7,919 bases of DNA from Acidocella sp. (GCA_028687415.1 JAQUAC010000099.1:1-7919), one strand, 5' to 3'. Counted from the first letter of the stretch, positions 1-5,112 are shown. The notes: generated by a model from the sequence alone, not told the origin. Numbers and translations: made by a program.

Positions 1-360
1 GCCCGGCACCATCCAGTTGGCGAGGTCCCCGTGTTCGGAGACCTGCAGCGCGCCGAGGATGGAAATGGCGATATGGCCGCCGCGGATCATGGCGAAGCTC
101 TGAGCGGAGTCGAAGAAGCTGGTGGTGGGGAGTTCCGTCACCGTCTGCTTTCCGGCGTTGATGAGGTCGGCGTCCTCCTCGCCCTCGAACGGGAAGGGAC
201 CTATGCCGAGCATGCCGTTTTCGGACTGGAGCTGAATGGTGACGCCCTCGGGGAGGTGGTTCGCCACCAGGGTCGGTATGCCGATGCCGAGATTGACGTA
301 GAAACCGTCCTGCAGCTCGGCGGCGGCCTTCGCGGCCATGTCGTCGCGTGTCCACGGCAT
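1..360 (-). CDS. scoB: Succinyl-CoA:3-ketoacid CoA transferase subunit B (3' part off window)
   Basis: This is the beta subunit of the 3-oxoacid CoA transferase that moves CoA from succinyl-CoA to acetoacetate in ketone-body and branched-chain degradation; it is cytosolic and works with ScoA. The first 120 residues are visible; the rest runs off the left edge. They begin MPWTRDDMAAKAAAELQDG and carry the family signatures NLGIGIPTLVANHLP (about 23-37) and SENGMLGIGPFP (46-57). Glu47 of the SENG motif is the known family nucleophile that forms the enzyme-CoA thioester. The ATG lies one base after the scoA stop (TAA-C-ATG), so the two genes are surely cotranscribed. A weak AGAGGG about 9 nt upstream, inside scoA, could serve as ribosome binding site. 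The order scoA-scoB is the usual one. The reading frame is clean and I see nothing odd in it. Confidence 0.93.
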   Translation of the reverse strand, partial: MPWTRDDMAAKAAAELQDGFYVNLGIGIPTLVANHLPEGVTIQLQSENGMLGIGPFPFEGEEDADLINAGKQTVTELPTTSFFDSAQSFAMIRGGHIAISILGALQVSEHGDLANWMVPG

Positions 361-361
361 G

Positions 362-1069
362 TTATGCGGCCCTCTTGCGCACGGTGCGCTGTTCGATGCG
401 TTTCTCGGTATGGTCCGGCTTGATGAGGCGGTTCACGAAGATGCCCGGCGTGATGATGTGGTCGGGGTCGATCTCGCCGGGTTGGACGAGAATTTCCACT
501 TCCGCCACGGTCACTTTCGCGGCGGTGGCCATGATCGGGTTAAAGTTGCGGGCGGTCTTGCGGTAGACGAGGTTGCCTTCCGTGTCGCCCTTCCAGGCGT
601 GGACGATGGCGAGGTCCGCGAACAGGCCGCGCTCCAGCACGTAATGGCGGCCGTCGATCTCGCGGGTTTCCTTGCCCTCGGCGATTTGCGTGCCGTAGCC
701 GGTGGCGGTGAAGAAGGCGGGGATGCCAGCCCCGCCCGCGCGGATGCGCTCGGCCAGGGTGCCTTGCGGGTTGAACTCGATCTCAAGCTCGCCGGAGAGG
801 AACTGTTTGGCGAAGGTGGCGTTCTCGCCCACGTAGGAGGAGATCATCTTTTTGACCTGCCGCGTTTCCAGCAAGATGCCGAGCCCGACGCCGTCGATCC
901 CGGCATTGTTGGAGATGATGGTGAGGTCCTTCACGCCCGAATCCCGGATTGCCGTGATCAGCGCCTCGGGGATGCCGCACAGGCCGAAGCCGCCGGACAT
1001 GATCGTCATGCCATCATGCAAAAGGCCAGTAAGAACCTCTCGCGGCGCTCTAAAGATTTTCCTAGACAT
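362..1069 (-). CDS. scoA: Succinyl-CoA:3-ketoacid CoA transferase subunit A
   Basis: This is the alpha subunit of the heterodimeric 3-oxoacid CoA transferase (SCOT), partner of the adjoining ScoB. Its 235 residues match the usual length of about 230-240. The N-terminus (LLHDGMTIMSGGFGLCGIPE, residues 16-35) contains the GGFGLCGIPE glycine-rich motif of CoA transferase family I subunit A. It is followed by LTIISNNAG near residue 50 and by conserved segments such as GLFADLAIVHAWKGDTEGNL. The start is supported by AAGGAT (1075-1080, minus strand), five bases before the ATG. It is the first gene of a scoA-scoB pair. The promoter should lie in the 50 bp between the ATG and the transposable element at 1124, or within that element's end. 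No damage is visible. Acetate or adipate CoA transferases share the fold, but the motif details fit the SCOT type best. Confidence 0.94.
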   Translation of the reverse strand: MSRKIFRAPREVLTGLLHDGMTIMSGGFGLCGIPEALITAIRDSGVKDLTIISNNAGIDGVGLGILLETRQVKKMISSYVGENATFAKQFLSGELEIEFNPQGTLAERIRAGGAGIPAFFTATGYGTQIAEGKETREIDGRHYVLERGLFADLAIVHAWKGDTEGNLVYRKTARNFNPIMATAAKVTVAEVEILVQPGEIDPDHIITPGIFVNRLIKPDHTEKRIEQRTVRKRAA

Positions 1070-1094
1070 CTTGTATCCTTATCTTAACCGACAT
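1062..1094 (-). other. Possible 10-codon leader ORF overlapping the scoA start
   Basis: Upstream of scoA a GGAGG is followed two bases later by an ATG at 1092-1094. This opens a 10-codon frame (MSVKIRIQDV) ending in TAG at 1062-1064, just past the scoA ATG in another frame. Such an overlap could couple translation, but the Shine-Dalgarno spacing is too short to be ideal and the peptide has no recognisable pattern. It may be chance. Confidence 0.15.
1075..1080 (-). promoter_or_regulatory. Ribosome binding site of scoA
   Basis: AAGGAT on the minus strand, 5 nt before the scoA ATG at 1067-1069. It fixes that ATG as the start. A stronger GGAGG lies further upstream, next to a small overlapping ORF (1062-1094). 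Confidence 0.7.
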
Positions 1095-1118
1095 TTCCTC
1101 CACAGGCATTTCTTAGCA

Positions 1119-1123
1119 TAGAT
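1119..1123. repeat. Target-site duplication TAGAT, left copy
   Basis: TAGAT directly abuts the left end of the miniature element and recurs at 1361-1365 directly after its right end, in the same orientation. Confidence 0.85.
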
Positions 1124-1156
1124 GGGGTCGTTTGCGGAAGGGGGCGGAATCCTACG
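1124..1156 (+). repeat. Left terminal inverted repeat of the Tn3-type miniature element
   Basis: This 33-bp segment is identical to the reverse complement of 1328-1360. Its outer tip is GGGG, and it continues inward to GTAAG at 1157-1161, giving the 38-bp form typical of Tn3-family ends. Confidence 0.92.
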
Positions 1157-1263
1157 GTAAGGCCCGAATCTGCGCATTGAGTGCAAACCTATGCGACACG
1201 TTGATTGTGATACGGGTTATGGAACAACAAAATCGGCTTTCGCGTGCCATTTTAGGGTCACAT

Positions 1264-1281
1264 CTCAAACACTCGTTTGGG
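1264..1281. other. Dyad inside the miniature element, possible recombination site
   Basis: CTCAAAC at 1264-1270 and GTTTGGG at 1275-1281 form an inverted pair (6 of 7 pairing) around ACTC, within TCACATCTCAAAC and GTTTGGGACACA. Tn3-family miniature elements can keep a fragment of the parent's resolution site, whose half-sites are short dyads of this kind. That role is a guess; the dyad itself is seen. Confidence 0.3.
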
Positions 1282-1327
1282 ACACATAGTCGATCAGGCC
1301 ATTGAAACGCGGGGCTTTGCCGCCAAG

Positions 1328-1360
1328 CGTAGGATTCCGCCCCCTTCCGCAAACGACCCC
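1328..1360 (-). repeat. Right terminal inverted repeat of the Tn3-type miniature element
   Basis: An exact inverted partner of 1124-1156. The five bases that would complete a 38-bp end (1323-1327) match the left end at only two positions. Confidence 0.92.
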
Positions 1361-1365
1361 TAGAT
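1361..1365. repeat. Target-site duplication TAGAT, right copy
   Basis: Direct repeat of 1119-1123, abutting the right end of the miniature element. Confidence 0.85.
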
Positions 1366-1722
1366 CGCTGCCTGCCGCGCGTGCGACAATCCTTCAATGG
1401 GTTCTGTTCAGGGCGAGGGGATGTCCCGTCGGATGTTGAATTGAGGGGAGCGGCGTTGCCTGCCTTGAGCTTGTAAGCTCGGGGTGTCGAATCCACGGAG
1501 AAAGGCCCACACTCTTGCCCCTTTACGCTGCTTCCAGCGTCCGCAAAGGTAAACCTTCTCGGACAACCGCTGTTTTGGCTTGTGACCACTTTTTACCCTT
1601 ATCCCGAACCTACCCCGGACTGGCCGGCTAGCAATGAAACGGGCCAGGGGTGTTCGCTCCGGAACTTGAAATCCGCCGAATTATCCATATTTTTCAATTG
1701 ACTAATCTGCATATCGTCAGGC
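1366..1722. other. Intergenic stretch without a convincing gene
   Basis: About 357 bp between the miniature element and lpxR. The only long frame here is on the minus strand from 1589. It reads through the miniature element to 1152, so at most its first 75 or so codons could predate that insertion. Its translation has no recognisable domain, and I could not find a ribosome binding site that argues for it. A small hairpin (1463-1484) and a weak inverted pair (CTGGCC at 1620-1625, GGCCAG at 1642-1647) are present. Neither is followed by a T-run, so I do not call terminators. The composition is less coding-like than the neighbours; it may be old element or gene debris. Confidence 0.5.
1463..1484. 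other. Short hairpin in the intergenic region
   Basis: CCTTGAGCTTG and TAAGCTCGGGG fold on each other, with perfect GAGCT/AGCTC arms extended by two G-T and two C-G pairs. TCGAATCC follows shortly after and resembles a tRNA T-loop, but the stem-loop sizes do not fit a tRNA. No T-run follows, so this is not a standard terminator. Confidence 0.3.
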
Positions 1723-2721
1723 TCAGAACCTAACGGAAAGCGCCACGGAGCCATACTGGAAGGCGGGGGCGGAATGGTGGAATTCCGGCGTCTCGAACGT
1801 TTCCACGGCGGAGAGCCGCACGCCGCGATAGATCACCGCCGCGCCGAACTCCAGGTCGCCCTGCCAATGCGTCAGTCCCGTTCCCCGGCTTGACTGAAAA
1901 TCATTGCCCTGAATCAGCATATCGTGCGCCACAAAGCGCCCCAGCGCGCCGCCGAAAATATACCAGACGAAAGGCCGCGTGGGCGTGTAGGCGTCCGTGC
2001 CAGAGATCTGCGGCTGGATAAGAGCCGGGCCGAAATCCGAATCCAGCCCCTGGCCGAAGCGCACGATGCCGCCCGCCTGAGCGTATATCTCGGTATTGCC
2101 GAGCTGCCCGGTGAGCTGCGGCAACACCTGCACGCCGATACCGCCGAAATTCGCCACATTCTCGCGCCAGATGCGGCCGCCGAAGAAATCCAGCGTCGGT
2201 TCATTATGCAGCTGATAGTGCCAGCCGCGATTGGGCGTCTGGCCGATGGTCTCGTGAAACCCGTTCTGCACCGATTGCCCGAGCGAGGCCGGCCCGACCA
2301 CACCCGCCGCCACGCCGGCGATGGAGCGCATCTGCGTGGTATCCTGAATCAGGCTGAGCCGCAGCGAGAGCTGCCCGGCATAGGGGCGGTCCTGCGGGTC
2401 CGGATTGTAAACCTGCGTGTTCGTCGGCGTGAAGATCATCTGCTGCAGATCGACCTCAAGCCGCTGCGTGCCCTCTCCGAACATCTGGTGGCCAAGTGCC
2501 GAGACAAACCCAGGTACCGCCCCGGTGGGGCCGACATAACCAAGCCGCTCGCCGGAGCTATAAAGCTCGTCCGTGCTGGGAATGGAGAGCGCATCATTCT
2601 CAAGCTGAATGGTGACAATACTATGGGGATCGTCCGAGGGCACGGCCGCCGTCGCGGGAAGAACGATGCACGAAACCGCGACCAGCGCGGCAAAACAGGA
2701 CGCAGTCGCGGCTTTCTTCAC
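1723..2721 (-). CDS. lpxR: Lipid A deacylase LpxR family protein (DUF2219), outer membrane
   Basis: LpxR is an outer-membrane beta-barrel esterase that removes the 3'-acyloxyacyl group from lipid A and so lowers endotoxin signalling. This protein has 332 residues, about the family length. Residues 1-25 form a signal peptide (MKKAATAS, then a hydrophobic stretch ending PATA-A). Family landmarks follow in order: QLENDAL (Asn42-Asp43, equivalent to the essential Asn-Asp near the mature N-terminus), ELYSSGERLGY (the family's Y-[TS]-x-G segment, 53-62), DRPYAGQLSL (111-120), QNGFHETIG (conserved His156) and GWHYQLHNEP (166-175). The last residues, SVALSVRF, end in Phe as barrel proteins do for BAM recognition. 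The start is GTG (2719-2721) with AAGGG six bases before it; no better ATG exists. It stands alone between mobile-element debris. The substrate is inferred from family membership; the symbol denotes the family. Confidence 0.85.
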   Translation of the reverse strand: MKKAATASCFAALVAVSCIVLPATAAVPSDDPHSIVTIQLENDALSIPSTDELYSSGERLGYVGPTGAVPGFVSALGHQMFGEGTQRLEVDLQQMIFTPTNTQVYNPDPQDRPYAGQLSLRLSLIQDTTQMRSIAGVAAGVVGPASLGQSVQNGFHETIGQTPNRGWHYQLHNEPTLDFFGGRIWRENVANFGGIGVQVLPQLTGQLGNTEIYAQAGGIVRFGQGLDSDFGPALIQPQISGTDAYTPTRPFVWYIFGGALGRFVAHDMLIQGNDFQSSRGTGLTHWQGDLEFGAAVIYRGVRLSAVETFETPEFHHSAPAFQYGSVALSVRF

Positions 2722-2727
2722 GTGGAA

Positions 2728-2732
2728 CCCTT
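2728..2732 (-). promoter_or_regulatory. Ribosome binding site that fixes the GTG start of lpxR
   Basis: AAGGG on the minus strand, six bases before the GTG at 2719-2721. It places the start right at the signal peptide MKKAATAS. Confidence 0.65.
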
Positions 2733-2851
2733 ATGACAAGACGGGAAATAACGCCGTTACAAGATGTAGCGTCAGTGATAAAAAAGCAAACCCAGCCCCG
2801 AAGCCATGGCCCAGAGGCTGAGCTGACCACCTTAGAGAACCTGGGCAACAG
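2733..2851. other. Upstream region of lpxR, no gene seen
   Basis: About 120 bp between lpxR and the truncated IS1595 remnant. It should contain the lpxR promoter; a T-rich tract (minus strand, about 2780-2787) is present but no good -35/-10 pair. The broken left edge of the IS remnant lies near 2851. Confidence 0.35.
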
Positions 2852-3174
2852 TTACGTTTCAACGCACTGACGGCGACGCCGTTGTCTGGGTTGCGGCACA
2901 AGGACCAATGGCTCGCCTTCGGCCAGTCTCTTGCGGAGGGGGAAACGGTCGACCAGGCGGCAGACCGCTGTGGGGTGGCCCACAGCACTGCGTTTCGCTG
3001 GCGTCACCGGTTTCTTGAGGCGGCGAAGCCCGCCAGCAAAATGCTGGGCGGCATCGTCGAAGCCGACGAAACCTTCGTGCTGTCCAGCCGCAAAGGTTCG
3101 CAGGACTGGAAACGCGCGGAAAAGGGCCAATCCGTCACCGATCTTCCAGACCGCAAAGCCCGAAAACGTGGCGG

Positions 3175-3180
3175 AAAAGC
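3175..3180. repeat. Target duplication AAAAGC, left copy
   Basis: AAAAGC directly before the left end; the same hexamer directly follows the right end at 3468-3473. Collapsing the two copies restores the interrupted transposase frame. Confidence 0.75.
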
Positions 3181-3221
3181 GGGTCAATCCCGGCAAAGGT
3201 ACGTAACGCGACATAGGATTT
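3181..3221 (+). repeat. Left terminal inverted repeat of the nested miniature element
   Basis: 41 bp starting GGGTCAATCCCGGCAAAGG, pairing with 3427-3467 in reverse complement at 37 of 41 positions. The differences are three near the outer tip and one in the middle. Confidence 0.88.
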
Positions 3222-3426
3222 ACCGGAGGGGTGTTTCGCAAACGACGGAATGAGAAACATGCCTATTCAGGCCGGTTTTGAAGCTAAAATGCGCTTCATG
3301 AGCCGTCTTAAAATCAAAATTTCGTAAACCTCGTGCCAATTTGTTTTGGAACGGCGCGGCTCTGAATCGCGGCGTTCTGGGGGGAGTAATATTCATGATT
3401 TTGTAGATATTTCAGTGCATTCTCTA

Positions 3427-3467
3427 AAATCCTATGTCGCGATACGTACCTTTGCCGGGACGAACCC
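3427..3467 (-). repeat. Right terminal inverted repeat of the nested miniature element
   Basis: Inverted partner of 3181-3221. Read on the minus strand it begins GGGTTCGTCCCGGCAAAGG. Confidence 0.88.
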
Positions 3468-3473
3468 AAAAGC
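3468..3473. repeat. Target duplication AAAAGC, right copy
   Basis: Direct repeat of 3175-3180, next to the right end of the nested element. Confidence 0.75.
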
Positions 3474-3837
3474 GAGCAAACGCGGGCTCTCGCACGAACT
3501 CGTGCCGGTACTTCTCGCGGTCGATCGTAGCGGCTCCACCGTCACCTCGTCACCGATGGCGGAAAGGCTCTCGCATCCTGCGCTACCAAGATGAAGGTCA
3601 CCCATGAGGTGCTGAACCAGTCGGCCGGAGAGCACGTCCGTGGTGACCTCCATATCCAGACCGCTAACAGCCGCCATGAACGGCTCAAGACCTTCTTGCG
3701 CGCATCGAGGCGTCGCCACCAAATACCTCGGCAACTACCTCCACTGGTACCATCTCGCCGTGCTCCTCAAAAATCCAACCGCCAGGGGATGCCTCAACGC
3801 CGCAATAACCTCGGGAACCATCAAACCCCCTACGTAA

Positions 3838-3941
3838 TGCGACTAGAGCCTTTCGTAAATCAAGAAGCTCGATTTTTTGAGGTTGCACGCCCCCTTGCTG
3901 TTTTTGGTTGGGCGAGGAACCCTATCCCGGCAAACTGGCGC
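3838..3941. other. Spacer between the IS1595 remnant and the phasin-like gene
   Basis: About 100 bp without a gene. It contains ATCCCGGCAAA (3924-3934), eleven bases identical to part of the nested miniature element's end, with no partner nearby. No hairpin with a T-run is seen for the phasin-like gene. Confidence 0.4.
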
Positions 3942-4235
3942 TCATGGAGCCAGAACGTCCGGCCGGTGCGCGGCCTCGCTCGGGCGTTCGGTGCGGCTGG
4001 TACTTTCCATATTCTCTTCGGCCGGTACCGGCGCTTCCATCAACGCCGCCAGAAGTGCGGCATTGGCACGCATCACGGTCTGGCTGTAGGTGATCTGTGC
4101 CTGGGTAATCGTCCGCACCGTCTCCGCCAGTTGCGTGAATAGCCGGCCCGACGGCAGGAATTTCTGCTGCGCGGAAAGCCAATCCTTGGAGAGGGAGAAA
4201 ACTCCCATTGGGTCGGCCGCGTTCTTCTCGCTCAT
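3942..4235 (-). CDS. Small phasin-like helical protein
   Basis: I do not recognise this gene firmly. It encodes 97 residues starting MSEKNAADPMGVFSLSKDWL. The central part (about 16-66: WLSAQQKFLPSGRLFTQL, then AETVRTITQAQITYSQTVMR) is predicted long amphipathic helix with regularly spaced hydrophobic residues, rich in Ala, Gln and Thr and lacking Cys. This resembles phasins and other small granule- or surface-associated helical proteins. The C-terminal 30 residues are polar, Pro/Glu-rich and probably disordered. There is no signal peptide or membrane segment. The start at 4233-4235 is chosen because AAGGGG (4245-4250) lies nine bases upstream; an in-frame ATG six codons earlier overlaps that site. 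Codon use is GC-rich and gene-like. It stands between two IS1595-family remnants and has no operon partner. A polyhydroxyalkanoate role is only a guess from composition. Confidence 0.65.
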   Translation of the reverse strand: MSEKNAADPMGVFSLSKDWLSAQQKFLPSGRLFTQLAETVRTITQAQITYSQTVMRANAALLAALMEAPVPAEENMESTSRTERPSEAAHRPDVLAP

Positions 4236-4244
4236 GACATCATG

Positions 4245-4250
4245 CCCCTT
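4245..4250 (-). promoter_or_regulatory. Ribosome binding site of the phasin-like gene
   Basis: AAGGGG on the minus strand, nine bases before the ATG at 4233-4235. It favours that start over the in-frame ATG at 4251-4253, which lies upstream of it. Confidence 0.55.
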
Positions 4251-4253
4251 CAT

Positions 4254-4429
4254 TCATCATCCTGTCGAGGATGGCGGAATCATGTGAAAAGTTGCATTGA
4301 CCTTCATCAACTAAGCTCGACTTTACGCAATTCACATAGCGAGGCAGAACGGTGCGTAGTTGTACGGCATCAGAGAACGTACCAGAAACACCTGGGATCG
4401 GGCCCCAGCCCCAGGCCGTGGTGTAGGTG
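4254..4429. other. Upstream region of the phasin-like gene, no gene seen
   Basis: About 175 bp before the second IS1595 remnant. It should hold the promoter of the minus-strand gene, and TTGATG near 4310 (minus strand) is a possible -35, but no convincing -10 pairs with it. No repeat or coding signal was found. Confidence 0.35.
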
Positions 4430-4740
4430 GCCGGTATCGTCGAAGCGGATGAGACCTTTGTATTGTCCAGCCGAAAGGGAGAGCGGGACCTTGACCGTAA
4501 GCCGCGCAAGCGGGGCGGAACGGCCAGCAAACTCAACCAAACCGCCGGCGAGCGCGTCCGGGGGTGATCTGCATATCCAGACGGTCAACAGGCAACAGGC
4601 AACACGAGCGCCTGAAGATATTCCTCCGGCCCCGAAGAGGCGTCGCAACCAAATATCTGGTGAGCTACCTCAACTGGTTTCATCTCGCCGGACTCCACGA
4701 TACGACACCGCGTACAGCCCCGTTTGCGATGGCGGCGTGA
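4430..4740 (+). pseudogene. Second IS1595-family transposase remnant, heavily deleted
   Basis: Starts abruptly at AGIVEADETFVLSSRKG, the block holding the first catalytic Asp; everything N-terminal to it is missing. RKPRKRGGTASK is then joined directly to LNQTAGERVRG, so some 60-70 residues including the second catalytic Asp are deleted in frame. A run of five G at 4559-4563, one too many, shifts the frame. DLHIQTVN follows, and then a 7-bp tandem duplication (AGGCAAC twice, about 4589-4602) shifts it again. The rest, HERLKIFLRPRRGVATKYL and SYLNWFHLAGLHDTTPRTAP, ends at TGA 4738-4740. The matching residues differ from the first remnant at many positions, so this is a related but separate copy, not a recent duplicate. 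It is inactive. No inverted ends were recognised. Confidence 0.8.
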
Positions 4741-4780
4741 CGCGTACAAACTGCGAACAGAGCCAGACTAATTGTAAGCG

Positions 4781-5041
4781 TCACATCCCCAGCCTAGAAA
4801 TCGTCGCCTGGCTCACGTCATAGCTACGCGCCAATTCCTTCAACGTGGCACCTTCAGCCCGGCGCTGCCGGGCTTCCGCCTGCTGCTGCGGGGTGAGGGC
4901 AGGGGGGCGTCCCATGTGCTGGACGCGCGCCGTCGCCCGGCTCCGGCCTTCGGCCGTGCGGGTGCGGATCAGGTCGCGCTCCACATCTGCCAGGCCGCCC
5001 AGCACGGCCAGCATGAGCCGGCCGGTGCTGGTGCCCGTATG
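4781..5041 (-). pseudogene. C-terminal fragment of a serine recombinase (resolvase/invertase)
   Basis: The recognisable part runs from TGTSTGRLMLAVLGGLADVE through RDLIRTRTAEGRSRA, HMGRPPALTPQQQAEARQ and LKELARSYDVSQATISRL to the natural stop TGA at 4781-4783. This is the long dimerisation helix of the small serine recombinases (TnpR/Hin/Pin type) and the C-terminal DNA-binding helix-turn-helix. The N-terminal catalytic domain of about 100 residues, with the active-site Ser and Arg residues, is absent. Upstream of about 5041 the frame stays open but no longer resembles the family. The gene is therefore cut, not shortened at its end. It could have belonged to a Tn3-type transposon or a prophage. 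It is presumably inactive. Confidence 0.8.
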
Positions 5042-5112
5042 GGGGTGTAAGCCCAAAACCGCCGAAATTTCCGTCACCGCAAATTTAGCGCCTAAAAAAG
5101 AGAGCAGGCCCC
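5042..5112. other. Foreign join next to the recombinase fragment, possible IS end
   Basis: The recombinase similarity stops near 5041. A few bases later GTAAGCCCAAAACCGCC begins at 5047. GTAAGC is the outer tip of IS66-family inverted repeats, so this may be the stub of such an element that cut the recombinase gene. No partner end or transposase is present, and the stretch ends at the lysR stop within 70 bp. The similarity is short and could be chance. Confidence 0.25.

Larger units (their letters stand above)
1124..1360. mobile_element. Tn3-family miniature inverted-repeat element (TIME-like), 237 bp
   Basis: The left end, starting GGGGTCGTTTGCGGAAGGGG (1124-1156), is repeated exactly as its reverse complement at 1328-1360: 33 of 33 bases identical. 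Over the full 38 bp typical of Tn3-family ends the left copy finishes ACGGTAAG, close to the family's usual ACG.TAAG inner end, while the right copy is diverged in its last five bases. Both outer ends begin with GGGG and are flanked by the same pentamer TAGAT (1119-1123 and 1361-1365); five bases is the Tn3-family target duplication length. There is no transposase or resolvase inside, so mobility would need a related Tn3-family transposase in trans. Perfect ends and a perfect duplication indicate a recent or well preserved insertion. The boundaries are seen directly; the family assignment rests on known Tn3 end structure. Confidence 0.88.
3181..3467. mobile_element. Miniature inverted-repeat element nested in the IS1595 remnant, 287 bp
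   Basis: The left end runs GGGTCAATCCCGGCAAAGGT and onward to 3221. The right end (3427-3467), read in reverse, begins GGGTTCGTCCCGGCAAAGGT. Over 41 bp they differ at four positions, with 33 of the inner 34 identical. The hexamer AAAAGC lies on both sides (3175-3180 and 3468-3473). Deleting the element plus one hexamer rejoins the IS1595 transposase in frame as RKRGGKASKRGLSHE, which is what the family has there, so the boundaries are well supported. The interior is AT-rich compared with its surroundings, has no open frame worth naming and no transposase. The parent family is not identified; the long GGG-starting ends and 6-bp duplication do not settle it. A shift of one base (7-bp duplication, element from 3182) is also possible. 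Confidence 0.87.
2852..3837 (+). pseudogene. IS1595-family transposase remnant, split by a miniature element
   Basis: Decayed transposase of the IS1595 (ISXO2-like) family. The reading starts near FNALTATPLSGLRHKDQWLA (from 2858), so the N-terminal zinc-ribbon half is already lost. It continues through the helix-turn-helix region (ADRCGVAHSTAFRWRHRFLE), the first catalytic Asp in GGIVEADETFVLSSRKG, and RKARKRGGKA to 3180. The element at 3181-3467 then interrupts it. Reading resumes with KASKRGLSHELVPVLLAVDR at 3468. About 20-25 residues are missing at 3541-3554, where GTCACC is repeated. The frame shifts to TDGGKALAS, then HEVLNQSAGEHVRGDLHIQT and NSRHERLKTFLRAS, and shifts again near 3700 to VATKYLGNYLHWYHLAVLL, ending at TAA 3835-3837. 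It cannot make an active enzyme. The IS end sequences were not recognised. Confidence 0.85.

Noticed and set aside
31..1121. Plus-strand open frames of up to 249 codons opposite scoA and scoB
   Set aside because: They are mirror frames of GC-rich genes; the minus-strand products are clear CoA transferase subunits with all family motifs.
1455..1500. tRNA-like segment (hairpin with TTGTAA followed by TCGAATCC)
   Set aside because: The anticodon stem-loop would have the wrong loop size, the T-arm lacks the standard TTC and its full stem, and no D-arm or acceptor stem can be formed.
1620..1647. CTGGCC/GGCCAG inverted pair as a terminator for lpxR
   Set aside because: Six-base arms with a 16-base loop and no following T-run on the minus strand.
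1924..2736. 270-codon plus-strand frame opposite lpxR
   Set aside because: Arg- and Ala-rich low-information translation; the opposite strand encodes the LpxR-family protein with a signal peptide and conserved motifs.
3924..3934. ATCCCGGCAAA, matching the nested miniature element's end
   Set aside because: Only eleven bases, with no partner end, no duplication and no continued similarity; likely chance or too decayed to call.
4774..4781. GTAAGCG as a second IS66-like tip
   Set aside because: Too short, and it points the same way as the GTAAGC at 5047, so the two cannot be opposite ends of one element.
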